Of a stretch of 7,524 bases of DNA, positions 1 to 6,069 are shown in pieces; position 1 is the stretch's first letter, and each line of letters starts with the position of its first letter. The translations under genes were made by a program, and so were the position numbers. This DNA is from Desulfobacteraceae bacterium (GTDB taxonomy: Bacteria > Desulfobacterota > Desulfobacteria > Desulfobacterales > SURF-7), in contig JAUXCK010000124.1 of NCBI GenBank assembly GCA_030618925.1, positions 1 through 7,524 on the forward strand, in the 5' to 3' direction. The notes beneath the pieces were generated by a model, which saw only the letters and a program-made list of their open reading frames with translations, was not told the DNA's origin and ran no database searches.

Positions 1-737
1 GGGCTGTTGATGACGCCTGAAAAAACGGTCCCTCTGAGGTTTCCGGGGCACCCTACCGAAAAAAGCAGCTCACCTAATTCCAGAAAATTTCGCCCAGCCG
101 AAAGTGAAACAAACCTGTCTGACCGCGTCTCAACACGGATAAGGGCCAAATCAAATTTATAATCGATCTTAACAATACGTCCCTTGTGCTCCTGCCCCCT
201 GTAAAAAACAATCGTCAATGGTTTTCCCTTTGACAAATTGTGGGCCGTGCAGATAATAAGGCCCGCGGGATCAATCAAAAACCCGGACACCTGGAACCCC
301 CCGTCACCGGTATTGTCCCTGATACACACAACCGACTCCATCCGGGATATGATCTGCTTTGGAATCTTCTGATAATAGCTGTTTATATCTTCCCCGGGGG
401 ATTCAAGGTAGGCTGAAACATGTTGTGATAAATTTTTCAGCCGGGACTGGTTCGCCTGATCGCCACCCCGGGAGTTCATCCTGAGTTTGGTCACTAATGG
501 AGAACGGGAGCTGAGAAGGACCTGCCAGAGCTTATTTTTCTCTTGGGCCGTTATTGTTATCCGCCCCTTTTCCTCATCTATCCGTTGTACTTCAAATCCG
601 GAATCCGTTATCCAGTCCAACACCACGGTCTGCATTTCTGTTATGGGCAAAGGAAAACTTTTTTCAGATATGCCGGCTTCTGCCAAAACAGAAACATGAA
701 TCCAAACCAGAAAAAATGTGACTGACAGGTATTTCAT
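1..737 (-). CDS. Exported trypsin-like serine protease, DegP/HtrA (S1C) type, C-terminus beyond the window
   Basis: This reading frame is open from the ATG at 737 to the left edge (245 full codons, no stop). Residues 1-19 look like a signal peptide: basic start, hydrophobic core, and a VLA cleavage motif before EAG, so the protein probably acts in the periplasm or at the envelope. Residues about 20-130 match no domain I recognise. The protease fold starts near residue 133: SGFLIDPAG, then catalytic His166 in CTAHN, then Asp196 in FDLALIRV, then VGCPGNLRGTVFSGVIN, the HtrA strand pattern that precedes the catalytic serine loop. The GNSGG-type serine motif and any PDZ domain would lie outside, so activity cannot be judged. 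The start lies 14 nt after the phosphatase stop with only a weak AGGA nearby, which suggests co-transcription and perhaps translational coupling. Family assignment is fairly secure; substrate is unknown. Confidence 0.8.
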   Translation of the reverse strand, partial: MKYLSVTFFLVWIHVSVLAEAGISEKSFPLPITEMQTVVLDWITDSGFEVQRIDEEKGRITITAQEKNKLWQVLLSSRSPLVTKLRMNSRGGDQANQSRLKNLSQHVSAYLESPGEDINSYYQKIPKQIISRMESVVCIRDNTGDGGFQVSGFLIDPAGLIICTAHNLSKGKPLTIVFYRGQEHKGRIVKIDYKFDLALIRVETRSDRFVSLSAGRNFLELGELLFSVGCPGNLRGTVFSGVINS

Positions 738-751
738 ATCCTAAATCCGGT

Positions 752-1504
752 TCATATCACTTCAGATAGAAGAACGGTAACATTATCCTTTCCCCCGGCT
801 TCCAGAGCCGCCTCAATAAGGTTGTCCGCTTTCCGGGACAGGGTAATCCCTGAGGTGAGAATTCCCAAAATGGGTTCATCCTCAATCATGTCTGTCAGAC
901 CGTCTGAGCAAAGAAGAAACAAATCCCCGTTGCAGGTGCTTCCGCTCAAAATATCCGGGTACAAATGGTCATCAATACCGAGCGCCTTGTGAATGATATT
1001 CCGGTGTGGATGTCTCCTGGCTTCCGCATGGGTAATCAGGCCCCTGTCCAGCTGGGTTTGAACCAGAGAATGATCATGGGTGAGCTGTTTGAGCCTGCCG
1101 TTTCTAAGTCTATAGGTTCGGCTGTCTCCGATATGTCCAATGACAAAACCGCCATTTGAAAAAACAATGAGTTCGCCCGTGCACCCCATTCCGCGATGAT
1201 GCTGATTTTCTTTAACATGTGCGAGAATTTTTTCATTGGCCTTGACAAATGCGTTACGGACCCGTTCCATGTTCTCTTCTTCTGTGACTTCACCGGAATT
1301 TAAAAAAATATCCAGAGCGGTCTCAACAAAGATCTGGCTGGCCAGTTCCCCGGCTGCTGCACCCCCCATTCCATCTGAAACGAGGCATACACCTATCTCC
1401 GGATCATCTAAAAATGCGTCTTCATTGTTTCCGCGTTTGAGCCCGATATCGGTTTTTCCACAGGTAACGATGTGGGGCATAAGATTCACTTCGTAAGACA
1501 TCAT
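752..1504 (-). CDS. PP2C-family (PPM) Ser/Thr protein phosphatase
   Basis: A 250-aa stand-alone PP2C domain, typical in length for bacterial Stp/PrpC phosphatases, which use two metal ions to remove phosphate from Ser/Thr in cytoplasmic proteins. The family motifs appear in order: TDIGLKRGNNEDAF (18-31, with metal-ligand acidic residues), VSDGMGGAAAGE (42-53, Asp44), GDSRTYRLR (126-134), LTHDHSLV (141-148), CSDGLTDMI (199-207, Asp201) and GGKDNVTVLL (237-246, Asp240). No membrane segment or extra domain is seen. The outermost ATG (1504) lacks a Shine-Dalgarno sequence. The in-frame ATG at 1480 follows GAAGTGA at good spacing and gives the usual short lead-in to the TDxG motif, so 752-1480 (242 aa) may be the true gene. 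No Ser/Thr kinase partner lies in this window. It is followed 14 nt later by the exported protease gene. Confidence 0.95.
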   Translation of the reverse strand: MMSYEVNLMPHIVTCGKTDIGLKRGNNEDAFLDDPEIGVCLVSDGMGGAAAGELASQIFVETALDIFLNSGEVTEEENMERVRNAFVKANEKILAHVKENQHHRGMGCTGELIVFSNGGFVIGHIGDSRTYRLRNGRLKQLTHDHSLVQTQLDRGLITHAEARRHPHRNIIHKALGIDDHLYPDILSGSTCNGDLFLLCSDGLTDMIEDEPILGILTSGITLSRKADNLIEAALEAGGKDNVTVLLSEVI

Positions 1505-1588
1505 CTGTTGTCAGAAATGTTAATGGCCCTGTCTGGCAAATGGGTTGATGGGTATCGTATGGACCTTTTCTCAGGCCACCATCAGTTA

Positions 1589-1617
1589 ATTACAATATGG
1601 GCTATAAGTCAATACAA
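1589..1617 (-). promoter_or_regulatory. Possible sigma-70 promoter for the phosphatase-protease pair
   Basis: On the minus strand, TTGTAT (-35, 3 of 6) and TGTAAT (-10, 5 of 6) are separated by 17 nt, about 85 nt before the phosphatase start in the 184-nt gap after the Nudix gene. A TTGACT overlaps the -35 but has no good -10. A strong inverted repeat (CCCTGCC, 10-nt loop, GGCAGGG, 1641-1664) lies between the Nudix stop and this promoter. It lacks a T tract, so I do not call it an intrinsic terminator. Weak call. Confidence 0.3.
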
Positions 1618-1640
1618 TAGCATGTCTGTTCGGGGGAAAC

Positions 1641-1664
1641 CCCTGCCGGCGCACCATGGCAGGG
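1641..1664. repeat. Inverted repeat (7-bp stem) between the Nudix and phosphatase genes
   Basis: CCCTGCC (1641-1647) and GGCAGGG (1658-1664) form a perfect 7-bp stem with a 10-nt loop. A second, mutually exclusive hairpin (GGGG-AAA-CCCC, 1633-1643) overlaps its left arm. Neither is followed by a T run on either strand. It may be a factor-dependent 3' end, an operator, or chance. Confidence 0.35.
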
Positions 1665-1688
1665 AAAATGAAAATGGGGCTTATGGCG

Positions 1689-2183
1689 TCATTTGACAGA
1701 CGCCTTTATCTGCTCGCAAACCAAAAGATCGGTAGGGAATGCCATTTTATCCGGCAATGCATCTAAGGGAAAAAATCCAGCCTCGCCTGCATCAGAGCCT
1801 GCATGAAGCCTTCCGCCGATCTGCTTTCCCCAGAACCATATCCCAACGGTTTGATTTTCCAGGTCATGAAAGTTGGAATGCACCGTAAAAACAGGCCCTA
1901 TTTCCACATCCAGGCCTGTTTCCTCCGCTATTTCCCTCTTGGCTGCCCATCGGATCTCTTCATTATATTCCACATGCCCGCAGGGAATGCACCACATACC
2001 ATTGTAAGATCCCACCCGCTTAACCAGGAGCAGCCTGTCCTGTTGAATAATAATTACCGCTACGCCTACGGTTGGATTACGATAATGAATCCAGTTGCAC
2101 GAAGAACAGCAGCGCCGATTTGTACCGTCTAAAACTTTTTTCTGCAAGGCAGTGCCGCAAAGCGGGCAGTACTTGAATTCCAT
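1689..2183 (-). CDS. Nudix hydrolase with N-terminal zinc ribbon
   Basis: A 164-aa cytoplasmic Nudix pyrophosphohydrolase. The N-terminus is a zinc ribbon, CPLC (6-9) and CSSC (26-29), leading into the HYRNPTVGVAVII strand. The Nudix box is complete and exact: Gly69, x5, Glu75, x7, then REIAEETGL (83-91), which binds the catalytic metal ions. This layout resembles NudC-like or ADP-ribose-type sugar-nucleotide pyrophosphatases. Substrate cannot be read from sequence; a nucleoside-diphosphate derivative is the likely class. The frame is open upstream to an ATG at 2294, but that would overlap the end of the MaoC gene by 56 nt and add residues unlike the family, so I start at the ATG at 2183, just before the first zinc ligands. 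No strong ribosome site precedes it. It lies 55 nt after the MaoC stop on the same strand and may be read through from it. Confidence 0.93.
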   Translation of the reverse strand: MEFKYCPLCGTALQKKVLDGTNRRCCSSCNWIHYRNPTVGVAVIIIQQDRLLLVKRVGSYNGMWCIPCGHVEYNEEIRWAAKREIAEETGLDVEIGPVFTVHSNFHDLENQTVGIWFWGKQIGGRLHAGSDAGEAGFFPLDALPDKMAFPTDLLVCEQIKASVK

Positions 2184-2238
2184 GGATGTAGACCAACTTT
2201 CAGTATTCGTTTTTATATCTGGTGTGACGATTGCAGAA

Positions 2239-2703
2239 TTATTGCGTAAAAAACATGCCCAGAACTTCTGCGACGCAGGCCGGCTTTTCCTCACCCTCTA
2301 TTTCAACAGTGTGGGTCATGGTGACAAGAATCCGCCCCCCTGATTTTTCGTCCACAGCCGTGAGGGTCACCCGGTCTCTGATTCTGGCATCAAATGGAAT
2401 GGGGTTAATGAGCCTAAGCTTGTTCATTCCATAGTTAATGGCCATCGTTGTTCCCTGGGGAACCAATGCAATATCCTCAGAAAAGTGGGATAGCAGAGAG
2501 ACGGTTAAATAACCGTGAGCAATGGTTTTTCCAAATGGCCCCTTGGCTGCGGCCTCCTTGTCCACATGTATCCACTGATGGTCCAGAGTACAATCAGCGA
2601 AATTATCGATGCGGTCCTGATCCATTTGAAACCAATCGGTCAAGCCGATCTCATTGCCGATTCGATCTTTTATCTTTTCTAATGGCAGCACTTCAACAGG
2701 CAT
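2239..2703 (-). CDS. MaoC/NodN-type (R)-specific enoyl-CoA hydratase (hotdog fold)
   Basis: A 154-aa single hotdog domain of the MaoC dehydratase family, which reversibly adds water to trans-2-enoyl-CoA to give (3R)-hydroxyacyl-CoA. The signature segment is LDHQWIHVDKEAAAKGPFG followed by TIAHGYLTVSLL. Asp41 and His46 occupy the positions of the catalytic Asp/His pair known in Mycobacterium tuberculosis Rv0130 (HtdZ), and length and motif order fit that NodN-like subgroup. GAAAGGA lies 8 nt before the ATG, so the start is well supported. It is divergent from the thiolase and dehydrogenase genes, and its expected product is the substrate stereoisomer for that dehydrogenase, so a shared pathway is a reasonable inference. 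Chain length and whether the substrate is CoA- or ACP-bound are unknown. A dehydratase role in synthesis rather than breakdown is also possible. Confidence 0.92.
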   Translation of the reverse strand: MPVEVLPLEKIKDRIGNEIGLTDWFQMDQDRIDNFADCTLDHQWIHVDKEAAAKGPFGKTIAHGYLTVSLLSHFSEDIALVPQGTTMAINYGMNKLRLINPIPFDARIRDRVTLTAVDEKSGGRILVTMTHTVEIEGEEKPACVAEVLGMFFTQ

Positions 2704-2898
2704 AATACGTTTCCTTTCTTATGGTAAAATTTATGATAATAACCCATTTGACTTGAAATGGCGGCTAAAATCCCCAATTCCTCCATCTTTCAAAGCCATT
2801 TCCCCCTAGTCTGGTGACGGCTGTTTCCCCCTGTATCGGGGCATAAGGTGAATCCATATTTCATTCATAAATACCTGTCAACAATAAATGATTTTTGC

Positions 2899-2926
2899 TT
2901 GACAGCAGCACGGCATTGAATATAGA
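2899..2926 (+). promoter_or_regulatory. Sigma-70-type promoter for the thiolase-dehydrogenase operon
   Basis: A perfect TTGACA (2899-2904) is followed after 16 nt by TATAGA (2921-2926, 4 of 6). Transcription would begin near 2933 and give a leader of roughly 130 nt that contains the inverted repeat at 2952-2970. A competing, weaker promoter at 2985-3012 has a better -10 (TATAAA) but a poor -35. Confidence 0.55.
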
Positions 2927-2951
2927 TTTGCCAAAATAGTATTAACAAATG

Positions 2952-2970
2952 CGACACAATGGGCGTGTCG
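2952..2970. promoter_or_regulatory. Inverted repeat, possible operator or leader hairpin
   Basis: CGACAC (2952-2957) and GTGTCG (2965-2970) form a perfect 6-bp inverted repeat with a 7-bp centre, about 20 nt past the predicted transcription start of the thiolase operon. The size fits a dimeric repressor (TetR- or GntR-like) as well as a small RNA hairpin. No regulator gene is adjacent, so the binder is unknown. Confidence 0.4.
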
Positions 2971-3065
2971 TTCAACGCACCATATTGGAGAATTTTTTAT
3001 TGTGCTTATAAAATGATTTTTATTGTAACATTTCAGCCTGCTCCAGAAATAAAAGGAATGAGAAA

Positions 3066-4274
3066 ATGAGTGAAAGAGAAGTCGTATTTGTAGATGGTGT
3101 GCGCACGGCTTTTGGACGCATGGGTGGGACAATCAGGGATTTTGCGGCATCACAGCTTGGCGAAATTGCAATGAAGGGGCTTTTGGATAAAACAAAAATC
3201 GCTGAAAAAGGGCATGTTGATTGTGTGTTCCTCGGGTCAGCAGCAGGTTGCTCCAGGGCCATGAATCCAGCCCGTTATACCATGCTCGCAGCCGGGCTTC
3301 CCTATGAAACATCAGCTTCATATGTGGAAATGCAGTGCGGGTCAGCAATCGATTCGATCAATCATGCCGCCTGGAAAATCCTGGCGGATCAGGCGGATAT
3401 TGTTATTGCCGGCGGTATAGAATCATACAGTCAGATGACCGTAAAATTTTCCATGGCAACCCCTCCGTTCAAGCTGACACCGCCAATGCCGGTTGCATCA
3501 AAGCTGTCCCCTGTTGAAGAAGAATGTATCGGCATGGGGTTGACTGCTGAAAACCTGCAGGTCAAGTATGATATCCCCCGTGAGGCATCTGACGAATTTG
3601 CATATAACAGTCAGATGCGGGCCAAGGCAGCCATGGAGGCCGGATATTTTGATGAAGAGATCATTCCGGTGACGATCCCTGCGACCCGGAAAACCCCTGA
3701 AGTTATTTTTGGCACCGATGAACATCCCAGACCGAGCTCAACCCTTGAGGGAATGGCCAAACTTGGCCCCGCCTTCAAAGCAGGCGGTACGGTGACAGCA
3801 GGAAATTCATCGGGTCAGAATGACGGGGCAGCCTTTGTGTTATTAATGACGGCCGAAAAAGCCAAAGAGTTCGGATATGAACCCATGGCCAAATGGATTT
3901 GCGGAGATGATTATGGCTGTGATCCCAGAATCATGGGTATTGCGCCGGGATATGCATTGCCAAGGGCAATCAAACGGGCCGGGCTGAAACTTTCTGATAT
4001 GGATGTAATGGAATGCAATGAGGCCTTTGCCGTTCAGAATCTGGCGGTGATTAAAGAAGTTGAGAACCAGACCGGGGAAACAGTTGACCGGGAAAAATGG
4101 AACCCCATGGGCGGCGCCATTGCATTTGGGCATCCAAACGGGGCATCCGGCGCAAGGATTGGTATGTTTGCCATGCGTCATTTAATCCGCACAGGCGGCA
4201 GGTATGGTGTTTTTTCATCCTGCTGCGGCGGCGGTCTCGGTGTTGCCACGGTCATTGAAAACCTGAAAAAATAA
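3066..4274 (+). CDS. Thiolase (acetyl-CoA acetyltransferase / 3-ketoacyl-CoA thiolase)
   Basis: A full-length 402-aa thiolase, which cleaves 3-ketoacyl-CoA with CoA or condenses two acyl-CoAs. All active-site blocks are present: nucleophile Cys91 in MQCGSAID, NEAF (318-321), His356 in GGAIAFGHPNGASGAR, and the second catalytic Cys386 in SCCGGGLGVA. The GHP motif reads GHPNGASG where GHPIGASG or GHPLGATG is usual. About five extra residues occur near 335-345 (NQTGETVDREK) relative to classical biosynthetic thiolases, which points to a subfamily with its own acyl preference. AAAAGGA ends 8 nt before the ATG. The dehydrogenase gene follows after 57 nt on the same strand with no terminator between, so they form an operon. 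Direction and chain length are not decidable here; degradative thiolysis is favoured by the neighbours. Confidence 0.95.
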   Translation: MSEREVVFVDGVRTAFGRMGGTIRDFAASQLGEIAMKGLLDKTKIAEKGHVDCVFLGSAAGCSRAMNPARYTMLAAGLPYETSASYVEMQCGSAIDSINHAAWKILADQADIVIAGGIESYSQMTVKFSMATPPFKLTPPMPVASKLSPVEEECIGMGLTAENLQVKYDIPREASDEFAYNSQMRAKAAMEAGYFDEEIIPVTIPATRKTPEVIFGTDEHPRPSSTLEGMAKLGPAFKAGGTVTAGNSSGQNDGAAFVLLMTAEKAKEFGYEPMAKWICGDDYGCDPRIMGIAPGYALPRAIKRAGLKLSDMDVMECNEAFAVQNLAVIKEVENQTGETVDREKWNPMGGAIAFGHPNGASGARIGMFAMRHLIRTGGRYGVFSSCCGGGLGVATVIENLKK

Positions 4275-4331
4275 AAAATGTTGCCCGAAAAATTGATTTA
4301 ACAGAATATTCTAAACAGAAAGGAGGAGGTT

Positions 4332-5240
4332 ATGTCAGACATTAAATTTGATGGAAGAGTGGCTATCGTAACCGGTGCAGGCGCCGGTATCGGCAAAGAA
4401 TATGCCCTTGAGCTCGCCAGGAGAGGGGCAAAGGTCGTGGTAAATGATTTGGGAGGTACACGGGATGGTTCCGGAGCCAGCGCATCTGCAGCAGACGCTG
4501 TGGTCGAGGAGATTAAATCTGCCGGCGGCGAGGCAGTTGCCAATTATGATAATGTGGCGACCATGGAAGGTGGGGTAAACATCGTTAAAACTGCCGTGGA
4601 CGCCTATGGCAAAGTTGATATCCTTATCAACAACGCCGGTATTTTAAGGGACAAATCTTTTCTCAAAATGACCGAAGCAGAATGGGATGCAGTGATCGGC
4701 GTTCATCTTAAAGGCGCTTTCTGCGTGACCCAGCCGGCAGCCAAAGTCATGAAAGAGAATAATTACGGGAGAATTGTTTTTACGTCTTCAACTTCCGGCC
4801 TTTACGGCAATTTCGGGCAGACCAACTACGGCGCTGCCAAAATGGGCCTGGTCGGTATCATGAATACACTGAAACTTGAAATGGCCAAATACAATGTTAA
4901 AATCAACACCATTGCACCCACCGCATGGACCCGGATGACCGAGGATGTGATCCCCGAGGAAATGGGCAAGAAAATGAAAGCCCAGTTTAATGTCCCTCTG
5001 GTTGTTTACCTGTGCTCGGAAGACAACCAGGAGAGTGGAAAAACCTATGTCATGGGTGCCGGGTGGTATGGCCGTTCAGCCATCGTTTGTGCCCCTGGCG
5101 CATGCCTCGGTGACACTGAAAGGGATATTGCCGTAGAAGAAATCAGAGATAATTTTACGAAAATCGACAGCCTGGATAACGCAGAGCCGGCGAACAGCGG
5201 TTCCGATGTGTTTAAGTACATGGGACCCTTGCTTGCCTAA
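4332..5240 (+). CDS. (3R)-hydroxyacyl-CoA dehydrogenase, MFE-2/HSD17B4-type SDR
   Basis: A 302-aa short-chain dehydrogenase that should oxidise (3R)-hydroxyacyl-CoA to 3-ketoacyl-CoA. The Rossmann motif is TGAGAGIG (14-21). Asp39 in VVVNDLGG ends the second strand and points to NAD(H) rather than NADP(H). NNAGILRD (100-107) and the catalytic Ser153, Tyr166 and Lys170 (SSTSGLYGNFGQTNYGAAK) are intact. The chain is about 50 residues longer than a classical SDR, and landmarks such as KFDGRV, NDLGG, GEAVANYD, NNAGILRD, SGLYGNFGQTNY and VGAGW-like MGAGWYG follow the dehydrogenase domain of peroxisomal multifunctional enzyme 2, here without fused hydratase or SCP2 domains. AGGAGGAGG ends 2 nt before the ATG (core AGGAGG 5 nt away), a very strong ribosome site that implies high expression. 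It is the last gene of the thiolase operon and is followed by an intrinsic terminator. Confidence 0.94.
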   Translation: MSDIKFDGRVAIVTGAGAGIGKEYALELARRGAKVVVNDLGGTRDGSGASASAADAVVEEIKSAGGEAVANYDNVATMEGGVNIVKTAVDAYGKVDILINNAGILRDKSFLKMTEAEWDAVIGVHLKGAFCVTQPAAKVMKENNYGRIVFTSSTSGLYGNFGQTNYGAAKMGLVGIMNTLKLEMAKYNVKINTIAPTAWTRMTEDVIPEEMGKKMKAQFNVPLVVYLCSEDNQESGKTYVMGAGWYGRSAIVCAPGACLGDTERDIAVEEIRDNFTKIDSLDNAEPANSGSDVFKYMGPLLA

Positions 5241-5270
5241 GCGGACCTGTTGAATTGATCCTTTGACTTC

Positions 5271-5312
5271 CCGGCCCCTCTGCACTCTCTGCACAGGGGC
5301 CGGCTGTTTTTT
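5271..5312 (+). terminator. Rho-independent terminator of the thiolase-dehydrogenase operon
   Basis: A perfect 9-bp GC-rich stem, CCGGCCCCT (5271-5279) with AGGGGCCGG (5295-5303), is followed by CTG and a run of six T (5307-5312). The 15-nt loop contains TGCA on both sides and could extend the stem past a single mismatch. It begins 30 nt after the dehydrogenase stop. There is no T run on the opposite strand, so it serves only the plus strand. The following 162 nt to the next gene hold nothing I can assign. Confidence 0.93.
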
Positions 5313-5474
5313 GAAGTTTGAACCCGCATCTCACTGCCGACTTCACGACAGCATCCCGATGTGGTTTAAGAAAAAACAGGGCCGGGTGCGTTGGGAGCCA
5401 CATGGCTGCTACAATTTTATTTGGGAAAGTTTTAGATCTTTCAGAGTATTCAGGGAACCTTCAGGGGTGATGAT

Positions 5475-5645
5475 TTAATAATACTCATCAAAAAATTTAT
5501 CCCCGCTAAAATCTAAATCATCGGCGGGTTCCTGAAAGCCACCACTCTCGTAATTGGTCTTCTCCAGGCTGTTGCCGCATAGGGGACAAGCATTCTCGTA
5601 CGCTAATACCTGATAGCCACATTCTGAACATGCGTTAGAACCCAT
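5475..5645 (-). CDS. Small zinc-ribbon protein (56 aa) with acidic, aromatic tail
   Basis: A 56-aa protein with a single zinc ribbon, CSEC (6-9) and CPLC (20-23), spaced like the rubredoxin-like or 'zinc-ribbon' knuckles that bind one zinc (or iron) ion. The rest is polar and ends in an acidic, aromatic tail (DDLDFSGDKFFDEYY), which could be a protein-contact segment. No signal peptide or membrane segment is seen. An upstream in-frame ATG at 5660 exists, but its own first codons contain GGAGG exactly 8 nt before the ATG at 5645, so that GGAGG is the ribosome site and 5645 is the better start. It is convergent with the dehydrogenase operon and stands alone. Function is unknown; similar tiny ribbons are often regulators or chaperone-like partners. 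Confidence 0.8.
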   Translation of the reverse strand: MGSNACSECGYQVLAYENACPLCGNSLEKTNYESGGFQEPADDLDFSGDKFFDEYY

Positions 5646-5689
5646 AATCTTTTCCTCCATGTGTTGGGGTTAAAAAATGTCCTGTGTAA

Positions 5690-5715
5690 CGTCAAATAGC
5701 GTTAATCGTTTGACG
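5690..5715. promoter_or_regulatory. Inverted repeat, possible operator upstream of the zinc-ribbon gene
   Basis: CGTCAAA (5690-5696) and TTTGACG (5709-5715) form a perfect 7-bp inverted repeat with a 12-bp centre, 45-70 nt before the zinc-ribbon start. Read on the minus strand, the near arm is TTGACG, a good -35, but no matching -10 follows at 16-18 nt. A dimeric regulator site overlapping the promoter is plausible. Confidence 0.35.
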
Positions 5716-5904
5716 CGATCCACAGATCACTTAATGTGTACGACGATTTTTTTGTTGGGTAATATTACCGGGAATAATTTCTTTGGAGTCCTGTGTTTGT
5801 TCTATTGAATATCACAGGGTAGTTCGCAGACTTCTTCTCGTTCTCGCGATTTTTTTATGCAAGTCGCACAATTTAAATACCAAAAGAAAAACATAGAGTC
5901 AAGT

Positions 5905-5932
5905 AAAAAAATCATTTTTTTCAAAAAAAATT
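5905..5932. other. Phased A/T tracts (likely intrinsically curved DNA)
   Basis: Three tracts lie close together: A7 (5905-5911), T7 (5915-5921) and A8 (5923-5930), with centres about 10 and 8.5 bp apart, near one helical turn. AAAAAAAT and ATTTTTTT also form a perfect inverted repeat around a single C. The cluster is about 110-135 bp upstream of the -35 of the IHF-like gene. Confidence 0.5.
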
Positions 5933-6040
5933 GCCGCCTCCCCATTCTGACGGTATCGCAGATAGTCCTCTAACGTTATGCCGGGCTTGGTCCGGCTTAT
6001 TTGCAGGCTCACGACATGAACCATATATGATTATTTTTAT

Positions 6041-6069
6041 TTGACAATCTGAATATTTAATAGTACAAT
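6041..6069 (+). promoter_or_regulatory. Near-consensus sigma-70 promoter of the IHF-like gene
   Basis: TTGACA (6041-6046, perfect) and TACAAT (6064-6069, 5 of 6) are separated by exactly 17 nt. Transcription would start near 6076 and leave a leader of about 90 nt before the ATG at 6165. Strong constitutive expression is expected, as for an abundant nucleoid protein. Confidence 0.85.

Larger units (their letters stand above)
2704..3065. promoter_or_regulatory. 362-nt divergent control region between the MaoC and thiolase genes
   Basis: No gene is seen here. The left part, next to MaoC, holds a direct repeat TTATG(G/A)TAA (2719-2727, 2731-2739, 12 bp apart) and a second direct repeat TTTCCCCCT (2799-2807, 2824-2832, 25 bp apart). 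I found no convincing minus-strand promoter. The right part holds a near-consensus plus promoter (2899-2926), an inverted repeat (2952-2970), a second possible promoter (TTGGAG, 16 nt, TATAAA; 2985-3012) and two TTTTTATTGT copies (2994-3003, 3017-3026). A regulated divergent promoter is the likely role. Confidence 0.55.

Noticed and set aside
1472..1696. Plus-strand open frame across the phosphatase start and the spacer
   Set aside because: Antisense to a well-supported gene end, no ribosome site and no recognisable product.
2184..2294. N-terminal extension of the Nudix protein to the ATG at 2294
   Set aside because: It would overlap the MaoC coding end and add 37 residues unlike the family before the zinc ribbon; the ATG at 2183 fits better.
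3058..3069. Three-codon mini-ORF (ATG AGA AAA TGA) overlapping the thiolase start
   Set aside because: Its ATG directly abuts the AAAAGGA with no spacing, so it is unlikely to be translated; probably chance in AT-rich sequence.
5263..5478. Plus-strand open frame of 71 codons after the dehydrogenase
   Set aside because: It starts inside the intrinsic terminator, has no ribosome site, overlaps the end of the zinc-ribbon gene and resembles no known protein.
5758..5769. Perfect palindrome GGTAATATTACC as an operator
   Set aside because: It is isolated in AT-rich DNA, far from either gene start and without a matching promoter; recorded but not called as a site.
5980..6002. GCCGG/CCGGC hairpin followed by TTATTT as a terminator
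   Set aside because: Only 5 bp, with an interrupted T run and no upstream gene on that strand to terminate; mentioned only within the spacer description.
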